Below are positions 8,772 to 16,707 of a stretch of DNA of 64,000 nucleotides, one piece after another. The notes under the pieces are model-generated. The model worked only from the letters and a program-made list of their open reading frames with translations. It made no database searches and was not told where the DNA came from. The first letter of the stretch is position 1. Every line of letters begins with the position of its first letter. The position numbers were made by a program, and so were the translations under genes. Source of the DNA: Butyrivibrio sp. WCD3002 (lineage in GTDB: Bacteria > Bacillota > Clostridia > Lachnospirales > Lachnospiraceae); contig NZ_AUJO01000001.1 of NCBI RefSeq assembly GCF_000424265.1, forward strand, positions 372,001-436,000, written 5' to 3'.

Positions 8772-8843
8772 AAAAATCCTTCATGGAAAAGTCGAAAATT
8801 GACCATTGATTGTCAGAAATCGGCTCTTTTTAGAAGGATTTTT
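8772..8843. other. Long imperfect hairpin in the 8648-8945 gap
   Basis: AAAAATCCTTC (8772-8782) is perfectly complementary to GAAGGATTTTT (8833-8843). Between them, GTCGA (8791-8795) can pair with TCGGC (8820-8824), and TTGAC with GTCAG around an 8-base loop, with a symmetric AAA/AAA internal loop. The intervening A-rich and T-rich strands pair in part. The right arm runs into extra Ts, so it could terminate transcription from the DtxR-family gene, or it may be a small palindromic element. The rest of this 298-base gap shows nothing else I can name. Confidence 0.5.
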
Positions 8844-8945
8844 TTACGTTAAGGTATATTCGTTCGAAAATGAAAGTCGTTTTTGAACAAAAAGTTTTGG
8901 GTTTAAATGAGGGGATGAAGTATTGGGAGGTATTTTTAAGGAATT

Positions 8946-10436
8946 ATGAAGAGAAGGTTACTTGCAGCTTCCCTCATTCTAATGGTTACATTTGGCACTA
9001 TTGGATGCGGGGAGACAACGCAGAATGTTGAAGCCACAGAAGCTACGTCTGAAACTGTTAGCGAAGCTTTGGCAGAAACTGAAGGAACGGACGAGAGCAC
9101 AGAAACAGAAGCCGAAGAAACGGTTGAAAGTACTGAAAAGGAAGAGGAGAACGAAAACATGGGTAATGCATTAAAGGGAACACAGAAGGTTGTAGTTATC
9201 GGACAGGATTATGGTCCGGCAGTTTCAAAGACAATAATTAAGCTTGATGAGAAAATAAGCAGTGAATCAGTTAGCGCTGACAGCTTCAAGGTAGTAGAAA
9301 CAAAGGAGAGCTTTAACTGGGCGTCACTTGCTCCGGGATCAAAAGAGGATTCTTCAAAGCATATCGAAATGGAAACAGAAAGAGTAGTTACTGATGCATA
9401 TACAAGTGATGAAAATGGCGAGAAGACAGATTCTTCTGAATATGTAACACTTGAGCTTATGTATAATCCGGAGGTTGGTTCACCTTTTTGCTATGATCTT
9501 TTCAAAGGAAATAATGCAATATGTAACCCTTATGACCTTGAAGTGTTACTTAAGGATGGTCAGACAATTAAGACTGATGCAGGTGAAGATGTAAGTGCAA
9601 TTGATGTAGATAAGAAGGTTGACTTCGACAGTGCTATTTACCCTGATCTTGCAAACACAGATATTACAGGTAAGTTCACAGGAACAGATGGCAAGACTCT
9701 TTGCTATGCTTCCTATGAGCCTGAAGACGACGGCGCAAAGCATGCTCTTGTTATATGGCTTCACGGCGCAGGAGAAGGCGGCGCAGATCCGAGACTTAAT
9801 ACTCTTGGAAATAAAGTAACACCTCTATTTGGTGAGGAATTCCAGAAAGTTATGAGCGGTGCTTATGTTCTTGCTCCCCAGTGTCCTACATTTTGGATGC
9901 AGTATAAGGAAGAGGGCGACTGGATGGATAATCCGGGTACAGACTCAGTTTTCCTTCCTACACTTAAAGAGCTGATTGACGATTATGTAGCAAATCACGA
10001 GAATATTGATACAGACAGAATTATCATTGGCGGATGTTCTAACGGCGGTTACATGACAATGGATATGATCCTTAATTATCCTGATTTCTTTGCTGCAGCT
10101 TATCCTGTTTGTGAAGCATACAGCGACAGCGGAATCAAAGATGAACAGCTCCAGGCTATTAAGAATCTTCCTGTTTGGTTCATATATGCAGAAAACGACA
10201 CAACAGTTGATCCAAAGAAGTTCGAGGAGCCTACGATTAAGAGACTTTCTGAAATAAGCGAAAACGTTCACACAAGTGTATTTAAGGATGTTCACGACAC
10301 TTCAGGTAACTTCAAGGGTCAGGACGGTCAGCCTTATCAGTACATGGGCCACTGGTCATGGATTTACTTCTTCAACAACGAATGTGAGGAAAATGGTGTA
10401 AACATGTGGCAGTGGATGTCAGAACAGCATAGATAA
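8946..10436 (+). CDS. Lipoprotein alpha/beta hydrolase (esterase/PHB-depolymerase-like)
   Basis: A 496-aa exported lipoprotein. The signal peptide MKRRLLAASLILMVTFGTIGC ends in a lipobox with Cys21. A Thr/Glu-rich linker (about 22-70) follows, then a domain of about 160 residues of unclear role, then an alpha/beta hydrolase. The nucleophile elbow is GGCSNGGYM near residue 365; a likely acid lies in YAENDTTVDP and the histidine in MGHWSW near the end. The HGAGEGGADP segment is a typical oxyanion-hole strand. This arrangement is like that of bacterial surface esterases of the feruloyl/acetyl-xylan or PHB-depolymerase-like type; the substrate is not known. The start has AAGGA close by (8938-8942) and GGGAGG further up. 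A strong terminator follows. Confidence 0.8.
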   Translation: MKRRLLAASLILMVTFGTIGCGETTQNVEATEATSETVSEALAETEGTDESTETEAEETVESTEKEEENENMGNALKGTQKVVVIGQDYGPAVSKTIIKLDEKISSESVSADSFKVVETKESFNWASLAPGSKEDSSKHIEMETERVVTDAYTSDENGEKTDSSEYVTLELMYNPEVGSPFCYDLFKGNNAICNPYDLEVLLKDGQTIKTDAGEDVSAIDVDKKVDFDSAIYPDLANTDITGKFTGTDGKTLCYASYEPEDDGAKHALVIWLHGAGEGGADPRLNTLGNKVTPLFGEEFQKVMSGAYVLAPQCPTFWMQYKEEGDWMDNPGTDSVFLPTLKELIDDYVANHENIDTDRIIIGGCSNGGYMTMDMILNYPDFFAAAYPVCEAYSDSGIKDEQLQAIKNLPVWFIYAENDTTVDPKKFEEPTIKRLSEISENVHTSVFKDVHDTSGNFKGQDGQPYQYMGHWSWIYFFNNECEENGVNMWQWMSEQHR

Positions 10437-10447
10437 TAACAAATCGT

Positions 10448-10477
10448 AACGGCAGTCAATAGTTGACTGCCGTTTTT
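10448..10477 (+). terminator. Rho-independent terminator after the esterase gene
   Basis: AACGGCAGTCAA (10448-10459) pairs perfectly with TTGACTGCCGTT (10463-10474) around a three-base loop and runs into Ts. Confidence 0.9.
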
Positions 10478-10488
10478 GTAATTCTTTA

Positions 10489-10497
10489 TGTTATAAT
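10489..10497 (+). promoter_or_regulatory. Extended -10 promoter giving a leaderless transcript
   Basis: TG-T-TATAAT at 10489-10497 is a perfect extended -10. The ATG of the next gene is at 10505, only seven bases after the -10, where transcription itself should begin. No ribosome site exists between them. Confidence 0.6.
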
Positions 10498-10504
10498 AAT
10501 CGCT

Positions 10505-12160
10505 ATGAGTTTAGATAAAATATTTCAAAACAGAATAAAAGCGATGCTCGGTGATGAGTATGATTCTTTTGAAAAGGCTTTGGAAAAGGAGCCGGTTAAA
10601 GCTGTAAGGATAAATGCGCTTAAGTGCATAAAATCTGAAAGCAAGGCGAATGCTGATGCGGCATACTCTGACAATGAGAGTAATGGCGGTAATCTGAAAA
10701 ATTATGCATCAGATATCCTTGCTAAAACCGATGCGAAACTATCCAAAAATATTGCCTGGGAGCCAAATGGCTTTTCATATGAAGGCGGAACGCCCGGTAA
10801 GCATCCTTATCATGAAGCGGGAGTTTATTATATTCAGGAGCCAAGTGCAATGTCTCCTGTAGCATATTTAGATCCCAAGCCGGGAGAAAAGATTCTCGAT
10901 TTGTGTGCTGCTCCCGGTGGCAAAAGTACCCAGATTGCTTCAAGGATGATGGGCAAGGGTATTCTTGTCACAAATGAGATAGACAAAAAGAGAGCACAGA
11001 TTTTGTCTCTGAATGTAGAGAGATGCGGAATCAGAAATACGCTTGTAACCAACATGAGGCCTGATCAGTTATCGGAAGTCTTTGAAGGTTACTTTGATAA
11101 GATTCTGGTGGATGCACCATGCTCAGGAGAAGGTATGTTTCGTAAAAATGACGAGGCAGTATCTAACTGGAGTATTGAAAATGTTGAATTATGCGCCAAT
11201 AGGCAGACGGATATCCTAAAGGAAGCTGTAAAGATGCTTGCTCCCGGAGGTAAGCTTGTTTATTCCACATGTACCTTTGCACCGGAAGAGGATGAGCTTC
11301 AGGCGGCGAGATTACTTAACATGGGTATGAAGCCGTTCAAAATTAATCTTTTTGAGGGGATGATTCCCGGAGATATAGAGAACATACAAAAGGTTTATAA
11401 AGCTACAGAAGCGGGCTCGATGAATGCAGAGCTAGATGAAATCGCAGAAAGCATCAGTATCTGTACTGCCAGGCTCTGGCCCCACAAGATTAAGGGTGAG
11501 GGACACTTCCTTGCGGTATTTACTAAAGATGGTGATATCTCTCTTAATGCCGGACTTTACGGAGTAAATGGTAAAGTAAAAGCTGTAAAACAGGGCGATG
11601 TAGATGCTTTTGCTGATTTTGCGGAAAACTTCCTTAAAAATGTTCAGATTGTTGATGAGGCAGATATGGCAGCCGAAGCATCAAATGCTTCAGAAGTAGC
11701 AGAAACTGCTGCCAAAAAACAAAAAGGCAAAGACCAGAAAAAAGCAAACAAAAAGAATAAAAAAGGTTCAAAAGGAGCACTAAAGCTTACGGGCTCTTTA
11801 AAGGGCACACTCTTTATGTTTGGCGAGCAGCTTTATCTTGCGCCTGAAGGAATGCCCGGAATAAACGGTCTTTCAGTTATGCGACCGGGACTTCATCTTG
11901 GAACCATGAAAAAGGACAGATTTGAGCCTTCGCATTCACTGGCACTTGCACTGTCTAAAGAGGATGTAGCTTACAGCTATAATTTGGACTCGGATTCACA
12001 GGACGCTATGAAATTTATCGGCGGAGAATCTTTAAGAGTTTCAGGCCTTGATAATGGCTGGTATCTTATAACCACTGATGGATACAGTCTTGGATGGGCG
12101 AAATATGCCGGAGGAACACTTAAGAATCATTATCCGAAAGGACTTAGAATTTATACATGA
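10505..12160 (+). CDS. RsmF/RsmB-type rRNA (cytosine-5) methyltransferase
   Basis: A 551-aa SAM-dependent RNA m5C methyltransferase of the NOL1/NOP2/Sun family (RsmF/YebU-like). The SAM-binding motif LDLCAAPGGKSTQIA is near residue 125, the proline-cysteine motif VDAPCSGEGMFRKND near 205, and the catalytic cysteine motif YSTCTF near 255. A C-terminal PUA-like domain (about 420-551) is joined by a lysine-rich linker (about 395-425) longer than I would expect. ATG at 10505 fits the family opening SLDKIFQNRIKAMLGDEYD. The longer frame from TTG at 10463 would begin inside the preceding terminator and is rejected. No Shine-Dalgarno is present, so leaderless initiation is likely. The stop overlaps the next start (ATGA), so translation of the exporter genes may be coupled. 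Confidence 0.88.
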   Translation: MSLDKIFQNRIKAMLGDEYDSFEKALEKEPVKAVRINALKCIKSESKANADAAYSDNESNGGNLKNYASDILAKTDAKLSKNIAWEPNGFSYEGGTPGKHPYHEAGVYYIQEPSAMSPVAYLDPKPGEKILDLCAAPGGKSTQIASRMMGKGILVTNEIDKKRAQILSLNVERCGIRNTLVTNMRPDQLSEVFEGYFDKILVDAPCSGEGMFRKNDEAVSNWSIENVELCANRQTDILKEAVKMLAPGGKLVYSTCTFAPEEDELQAARLLNMGMKPFKINLFEGMIPGDIENIQKVYKATEAGSMNAELDEIAESISICTARLWPHKIKGEGHFLAVFTKDGDISLNAGLYGVNGKVKAVKQGDVDAFADFAENFLKNVQIVDEADMAAEASNASEVAETAAKKQKGKDQKKANKKNKKGSKGALKLTGSLKGTLFMFGEQLYLAPEGMPGINGLSVMRPGLHLGTMKKDRFEPSHSLALALSKEDVAYSYNLDSDSQDAMKFIGGESLRVSGLDNGWYLITTDGYSLGWAKYAGGTLKNHYPKGLRIYT

Positions 12161-13881
12161 AGAAATTACTTAAATATTTAAAGGATTACAAATTAGAAAC
12201 GATAATGGGGCCGCTTTTCAAGCTTCTTGAAGCTACCTTTGAACTTATTGTTCCGCTGGTGGTTGCGAAAATTATCGACGTTGGAATTGGCGGTGGTAAC
12301 AAGGTTTATGCCTTAAGAATGTCACTGGTTCTCATTCTTTTAGGAGCAATAGGATATATCTGCTCGGTAACAGCCCAGTATTTTGCGGCTAAGGCCTCGG
12401 CTCTTTTTGCTGCAAGGATTAAGAGTGATCTTTTTAAGAATATTCAAAGCCTTTCCTATGATCAGATTGACAGACTTGGTACCACTTCACTTATTACAAG
12501 GATGACCAGTGATATGAACCAGGTGCAATCGGTGGTTAATTTATCGCTGCGACTTCTTCTCAGGTCACCCTTTGTGGTGTTTGGAGCCATGATAATGGCA
12601 TTTACAATTGATTTTCATCAGGCACTGATTTTCCTTGTGACAATTGCGATTTTATCTGTTGTCGTCTTTGGAATAATGCTTTGGGGGATTCCGAGATATA
12701 AGCAGGTACAGGCAAAGCTTGATAAGGTTCTTGGTCTTACCAGAGAAAATCTTCAGGGCGTAAGAGTAGTCAGAGCCTTTTCCAGAGAAGATGAGGAAAT
12801 CAGGAATTTTAAAGAGAAAAATGATGATCTTACAAAGCTCCAGGAGCATGTTGGAAGAGTATCGGCTCTTATGAATCCGGCAACCTATGCAATTCTCAAT
12901 TTTGCGATAATCATTTTGCTTAAATCAGGAGCAGACAAGGTTTATACGGGGGCTCTTACAACAGGTGCCGTAGTTGCTCTTTATAACTATATGTCGCAGA
13001 TACTTGTTGAACTTATAAAAATGGCTAACCTGATAATCAACATTACAAGAGCAATAGCCTGTGGTAACAGAATTCAGACGATGCTTGATGAAAAGAATTC
13101 CATGTCTGAAGGAACTATTGATGCACTTAAACAGGAAGCTTCTGATTCTGTAATATCTTTCGAAGATGTTTCATTAAGATACAGCGGTGATAAGGAGGAT
13201 TCACTGGAGCATGTGAGCTTTTGCGCTAAAAAAGGTGAATCCATAGGTATTATTGGTGGTACAGGTTCAGGAAAAACTACTCTCATAAATCTGATCCCGA
13301 GATTTTATGATGCGACGGCTGGTGTTGTTAAATTCAAAGGAAGAGATGTTTGTGAATACACAACAAAGTCTCTTAGGGATGCAGTTGGAATTGTGCCTCA
13401 GAAGGCTGTTCTTTTCAAAGGAACCGTCAGAGATAATCTGAAATGGGGAAATGAGAACGCTACAGATGAGGAGATGTGGGAGGCTATTAAGGTTGCACAG
13501 GCAACTGATGTAGTAAAAGGTAAAAAGGGAGAGCTTGACGCGGATATAACTCAGGGAGGAAAGAATCTTTCCGGCGGCCAAAAGCAGCGACTTACGATAG
13601 CGAGAGCACTGGTTAAAAAGCCTGAGATTATCATTCTTGATGACAGTTCTTCAGCTCTTGATAACATGACTGATAAAAACTTGAGAAAAGCTATAAGCGA
13701 GCTGCCCTATAATCCTGTGACCTTTATTGTATCTCAGAGGGCATCTTCCATAAGATTCTGTGATAAGATCATAGTTCTTGATGACGGCCGGGTTTGCGGC
13801 ATCGGAACACATGATGAGCTTATCGAAAACTGTGAAGCCTACAGAGAGATCTATGAGTCTCAGTATGGAAAGATAAGCTGA
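12157..13881 (+). CDS. ABC exporter half-transporter, subunit with degenerate ATP site
   Basis: A 574-aa type IV ABC exporter half: six transmembrane helices (about 15-310) and an ATPase domain (about 340-574). Walker A is GGTGSGKTTL, the signature is LSGGQKQR, but Walker B ends ILDDSSSALD (Asp in place of the catalytic Glu) and the H-loop reads IVSQRASS (Gln in place of His). Its own ATP site is therefore probably non-hydrolytic, as in heterodimeric exporters such as TM287/288, LmrCD and BmrCD. The partner is the next gene, 39 bases downstream. It overlaps the methyltransferase gene by four bases. The substrate is unknown; drug or lipid export is typical. Confidence 0.92.
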   Translation: MKKLLKYLKDYKLETIMGPLFKLLEATFELIVPLVVAKIIDVGIGGGNKVYALRMSLVLILLGAIGYICSVTAQYFAAKASALFAARIKSDLFKNIQSLSYDQIDRLGTTSLITRMTSDMNQVQSVVNLSLRLLLRSPFVVFGAMIMAFTIDFHQALIFLVTIAILSVVVFGIMLWGIPRYKQVQAKLDKVLGLTRENLQGVRVVRAFSREDEEIRNFKEKNDDLTKLQEHVGRVSALMNPATYAILNFAIIILLKSGADKVYTGALTTGAVVALYNYMSQILVELIKMANLIINITRAIACGNRIQTMLDEKNSMSEGTIDALKQEASDSVISFEDVSLRYSGDKEDSLEHVSFCAKKGESIGIIGGTGSGKTTLINLIPRFYDATAGVVKFKGRDVCEYTTKSLRDAVGIVPQKAVLFKGTVRDNLKWGNENATDEEMWEAIKVAQATDVVKGKKGELDADITQGGKNLSGGQKQRLTIARALVKKPEIIILDDSSSALDNMTDKNLRKAISELPYNPVTFIVSQRASSIRFCDKIIVLDDGRVCGIGTHDELIENCEAYREIYESQYGKIS

Positions 13882-13920
13882 TAAATAAAAGACGTTATAT
13901 ATTTTTTACCGGAGATAATT

Positions 13921-15648
13921 ATGCGAGAACTTAAAAGAGTATTGCACTATGCAAGTGCATACAGAATTCTGATATTTGCTTCAATTGGGCTTGCTGTTGT
14001 ATCGGCACTGCTTACCTTATATGCACCGATACTTGCAGGTAATGTAGTTGACTGCATTATAGGAAAAGGTGACGTTGATTTTGATAGGATAAAGCTGCTC
14101 CTTATAAGACTGGCAGTAGTGATTATAGTAACTGCTGTGTGTCAGTGGTTTATGTATGGAGTTAATAACAGAATTACCTTCAGAGTTGTCAGAGATGTCA
14201 GAAACGATGCTTTTGAAAAACTGCACATATTACCCTTTGAATATATAGATTCGCATCCCCGGGGCGAGATAGTAAGTAAGGTTATTTCTGATGTGGACCA
14301 GTTTGCCGATGGACTTCTGATGGGCTTTACACAGCTCTTTACAGGAGTTGTTACAATTCTTGGAACGCTGATATTCATGTTTTATCTAAGCATGCCAATT
14401 GCTGCAGTAGTATTTTTGCTTACACCTTTATCTCTGTTGGTTGCCAGATTTATCGCAAGCAGATCATATTCACTTTTTAGAGAGCAGTCCATTTCAAGAG
14501 CTGATCAGACTGCGCTTATTGACGAAATGATAGGTAATCTGAAGGTGGTTAAGGCTTTTGGCCATGAGGATGAAAATCAGGTAGTATTTGATGAGATTAA
14601 CGACAGACTCGCTAATACAAGCCTTCGTGCTACATTTTTTTCATCACTGACAAATCCAAGCACCAGATTTATCAATAATATTGTTTATGCCTGCGTTGCT
14701 TTATCCGGTGCCTTTGCATGCCTTTCGGGTATTATGAGTGTCGGACAGCTTACAATTTTCCTAAGCTATGCTACTCAGTATACGAAGCCCTTCAACGAGA
14801 TTTCAGGTGTAGTAACTGAGCTGCAGAATGCGCTGGCCTGCGCTAAGAGAGTATTTGAGCTTATTGATGAAGAACCTCAGCTTCCGGATGCTGATCCCTG
14901 CAATGAGCTTGGCGAGGTTACAGGAAATGTTGAATTAAAGGATGTCTCATTTTCATATGATAAGGACAGCGAGCTTATACAGGATCTTAATCTGTCTGTT
15001 GAAGATGGACAAAGAGTTGCAATTGTAGGGCCTACAGGAAGCGGTAAGACGACTATTATTAATCTCCTTATGCGTTTCTATGATGTCGATAAGGGCTCTA
15101 TAAGTGTTGATGGAAATGATATCCGGAAAGTACGAAGACATGACCTTAGAAAAAATTATGGTATGGTTCTTCAGGAGACCTGGCTTAGAAGCGGCACAAT
15201 AAAAGAGAATATAACAATGGGCAGAGAGGGCTTCACTGATGAGATGGTAATTGAAGCGGCAAAAAAGAGCCATGCTCACAGCTTTATAAAAAGGTTGCCT
15301 GATGGATACGATACAGTTATTGGCGAGGATGGAGGAAGCCTTTCTCAGGGACAAAAGCAGCTTCTTTGTATAACAAGGACCATGCTGGATGTACCTCCGA
15401 TGCTGATTCTTGATGAGGCGACAAGCTCTATAGATACAAGAACGGAAATGAGGATTCAGAGAGCGTTCCAGAAGATGATGGCCGGAAGAACCAGCTTTAT
15501 TGTTGCCCATAGATTATCTACCATAAAAGAGGCTGACAGAATTCTTGTTATGAATGAGGGTAGAATCATTGAACAGGGTAATCATGAATCGTTACTCTCA
15601 GCAAATGGCTTTTATGCGAAACTGTATCAGAGTCAGTTTGAAATGTGA
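13921..15648 (+). CDS. ABC exporter half-transporter, catalytic subunit
   Basis: A 575-aa partner of the preceding gene, again six membrane helices followed by an ATPase domain (about 340-575). Walker A is GPTGSGKTTI, Walker B ILDEATSSID with the catalytic Glu, and the H-loop IVAHRLST is canonical. The signature is LSQGQKQL, deviating from LSGGQ. The consensus ATP site of the heterodimer is thus made from this subunit's Walker motifs and the LSGGQ of its partner, while the degenerate site combines the partner's altered Walker B with this LSQGQ. GGAG before the ATG is the ribosome site. The two genes form one functional unit. Confidence 0.92.
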   Translation: MRELKRVLHYASAYRILIFASIGLAVVSALLTLYAPILAGNVVDCIIGKGDVDFDRIKLLLIRLAVVIIVTAVCQWFMYGVNNRITFRVVRDVRNDAFEKLHILPFEYIDSHPRGEIVSKVISDVDQFADGLLMGFTQLFTGVVTILGTLIFMFYLSMPIAAVVFLLTPLSLLVARFIASRSYSLFREQSISRADQTALIDEMIGNLKVVKAFGHEDENQVVFDEINDRLANTSLRATFFSSLTNPSTRFINNIVYACVALSGAFACLSGIMSVGQLTIFLSYATQYTKPFNEISGVVTELQNALACAKRVFELIDEEPQLPDADPCNELGEVTGNVELKDVSFSYDKDSELIQDLNLSVEDGQRVAIVGPTGSGKTTIINLLMRFYDVDKGSISVDGNDIRKVRRHDLRKNYGMVLQETWLRSGTIKENITMGREGFTDEMVIEAAKKSHAHSFIKRLPDGYDTVIGEDGGSLSQGQKQLLCITRTMLDVPPMLILDEATSSIDTRTEMRIQRAFQKMMAGRTSFIVAHRLSTIKEADRILVMNEGRIIEQGNHESLLSANGFYAKLYQSQFEM

Positions 15649-15677
15649 TATTTTTTGATGATTATTGCAGGAAACTG

Positions 15678-15686
15678 TGATATAAT
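15678..15686 (+). promoter_or_regulatory. Extended -10 promoter for the PPC-domain protein
   Basis: TG-A-TATAAT at 15678-15686 is a consensus extended -10; a weak TTGATG lies upstream at 15655-15660 with a 20-base spacer. Leader length to the ATG at 15758 is about 65 bases. Confidence 0.5.
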
Positions 15687-15757
15687 CTGAAATGTTGTTT
15701 TTACTTTTTGAGGGGATAAAGCATTTAATTGTAAAATTTTTTAAAAGGGGAAAGAGT

Positions 15758-16573
15758 ATGAAGAAAGTATTAAACTATTGTAAGCACCTTATGCTTACAG
15801 CTGCTATTGCATTAACTGTATTTACAGTTGGTAAGACCGGCGTTAAAGCTGCTGATGTACAGATGGGAAATCTGAACATTGGTGAAGAAAAAATTATTGA
15901 GTTAGTAGGCGATAATAATTTCTATTTTAATTTTACAACTCCGAGTTCAGGTAGCTTTAAAGTAAGCGTTGCTCTGATCGGTAAGAGAAATATTACAACC
16001 GGACAAACATTTGAATCCGGTTACACATACGTGAAGCTTAACAGTAATTATCGTGATATTTGGAGTGAATTTACCTGGATGGATCACGGCATCTATACCT
16101 CACCTGAGTTTTCATTAGGTGGTGGAAAAAATGTAACTCTTAGAATTAATGATCAGATAAACGACTTTGGCTATACCTACAGAATTCTGATTGAGAATGT
16201 AAGGTATTCAAATTTTGAAAAAGAAGTTAACAACTCAGCCAGCAGTGCAACAAAGTTAAAAAATAATAAGAGCGTAACCGGTATAAGCAACAAGGATAAT
16301 TATGACTGGTTTGTATTTAAGGCTCCAAGCACCGGAAAATATAAGTTCACTGCTGTAAATACTGATGCTGAGGACGGCGGCTACTTTTACTGTGTAGGTT
16401 ATAAGACCAAGAACAAGGTAGATTACGGCAAAAACCAATATATATGGCAGGGAAGAGGCTGGACAAAGATCAACACTGTTAAGCTAAAGAAAGGTAAGAA
16501 GTATTACATTAGAATTTCCGATCCCAGCAGAGAGGGAATTCACTATCAGGTAAAAGTAAAGAAAATTAAATAA
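15758..16573 (+). CDS. Secreted protein with PPC-like beta-sandwich domain
   Basis: A 271-aa exported protein. The signal peptide covers about the first 31 residues, with likely cleavage after VKA in GVKAADV. Residues about 35-150 form one beta-rich domain and about 155-271 a second, which looks like a bacterial pre-peptidase C-terminal (PPC) domain: NSASSATKLKNNKSVTGI, then KDNYDWFVFKAPSTGKYKF and KLKKGKKYYIRISDP. Such domains usually accompany secreted enzymes, but no catalytic domain is present here. ATG at 15758 follows AGGGGAAAG. It has its own promoter and terminator. Its role is unknown; binding of a surface or extracellular ligand is possible. Confidence 0.7.
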   Translation: MKKVLNYCKHLMLTAAIALTVFTVGKTGVKAADVQMGNLNIGEEKIIELVGDNNFYFNFTTPSSGSFKVSVALIGKRNITTGQTFESGYTYVKLNSNYRDIWSEFTWMDHGIYTSPEFSLGGGKNVTLRINDQINDFGYTYRILIENVRYSNFEKEVNNSASSATKLKNNKSVTGISNKDNYDWFVFKAPSTGKYKFTAVNTDAEDGGYFYCVGYKTKNKVDYGKNQYIWQGRGWTKINTVKLKKGKKYYIRISDPSREGIHYQVKVKKIK

Positions 16574-16588
16574 TTTGATTTTTAGCCA

Positions 16589-16623
16589 AACGGGGAAATG
16601 CAAATTGCATATTCCCCGTTTTT
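16589..16623 (+). terminator. Rho-independent terminator after the PPC-domain gene
   Basis: AACGGGGAAATGCAA pairs with TTGCATATTCCCCGTT with a one-base bulge and a very short loop, followed by TTT. Confidence 0.85.
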
Positions 16624-16707
16624 CTGCTATAAATATAGTCTTATATAAATTATGATTTTATTGTACAATGGAGTGACACTATAGATTTTTAATGGAGAAT
16701 TATTCTG

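Noticed and set aside
10463-10504. An upstream start for the RsmF-type gene at TTG 10463.
   Set aside because: It begins inside the terminator stem of the preceding gene and upstream of the promoter.
14953-15510. A 185-codon minus-strand ORF inside the second ABC exporter gene.
   Set aside because: It is opposite the conserved ATPase domain and has no ribosome site or motif.
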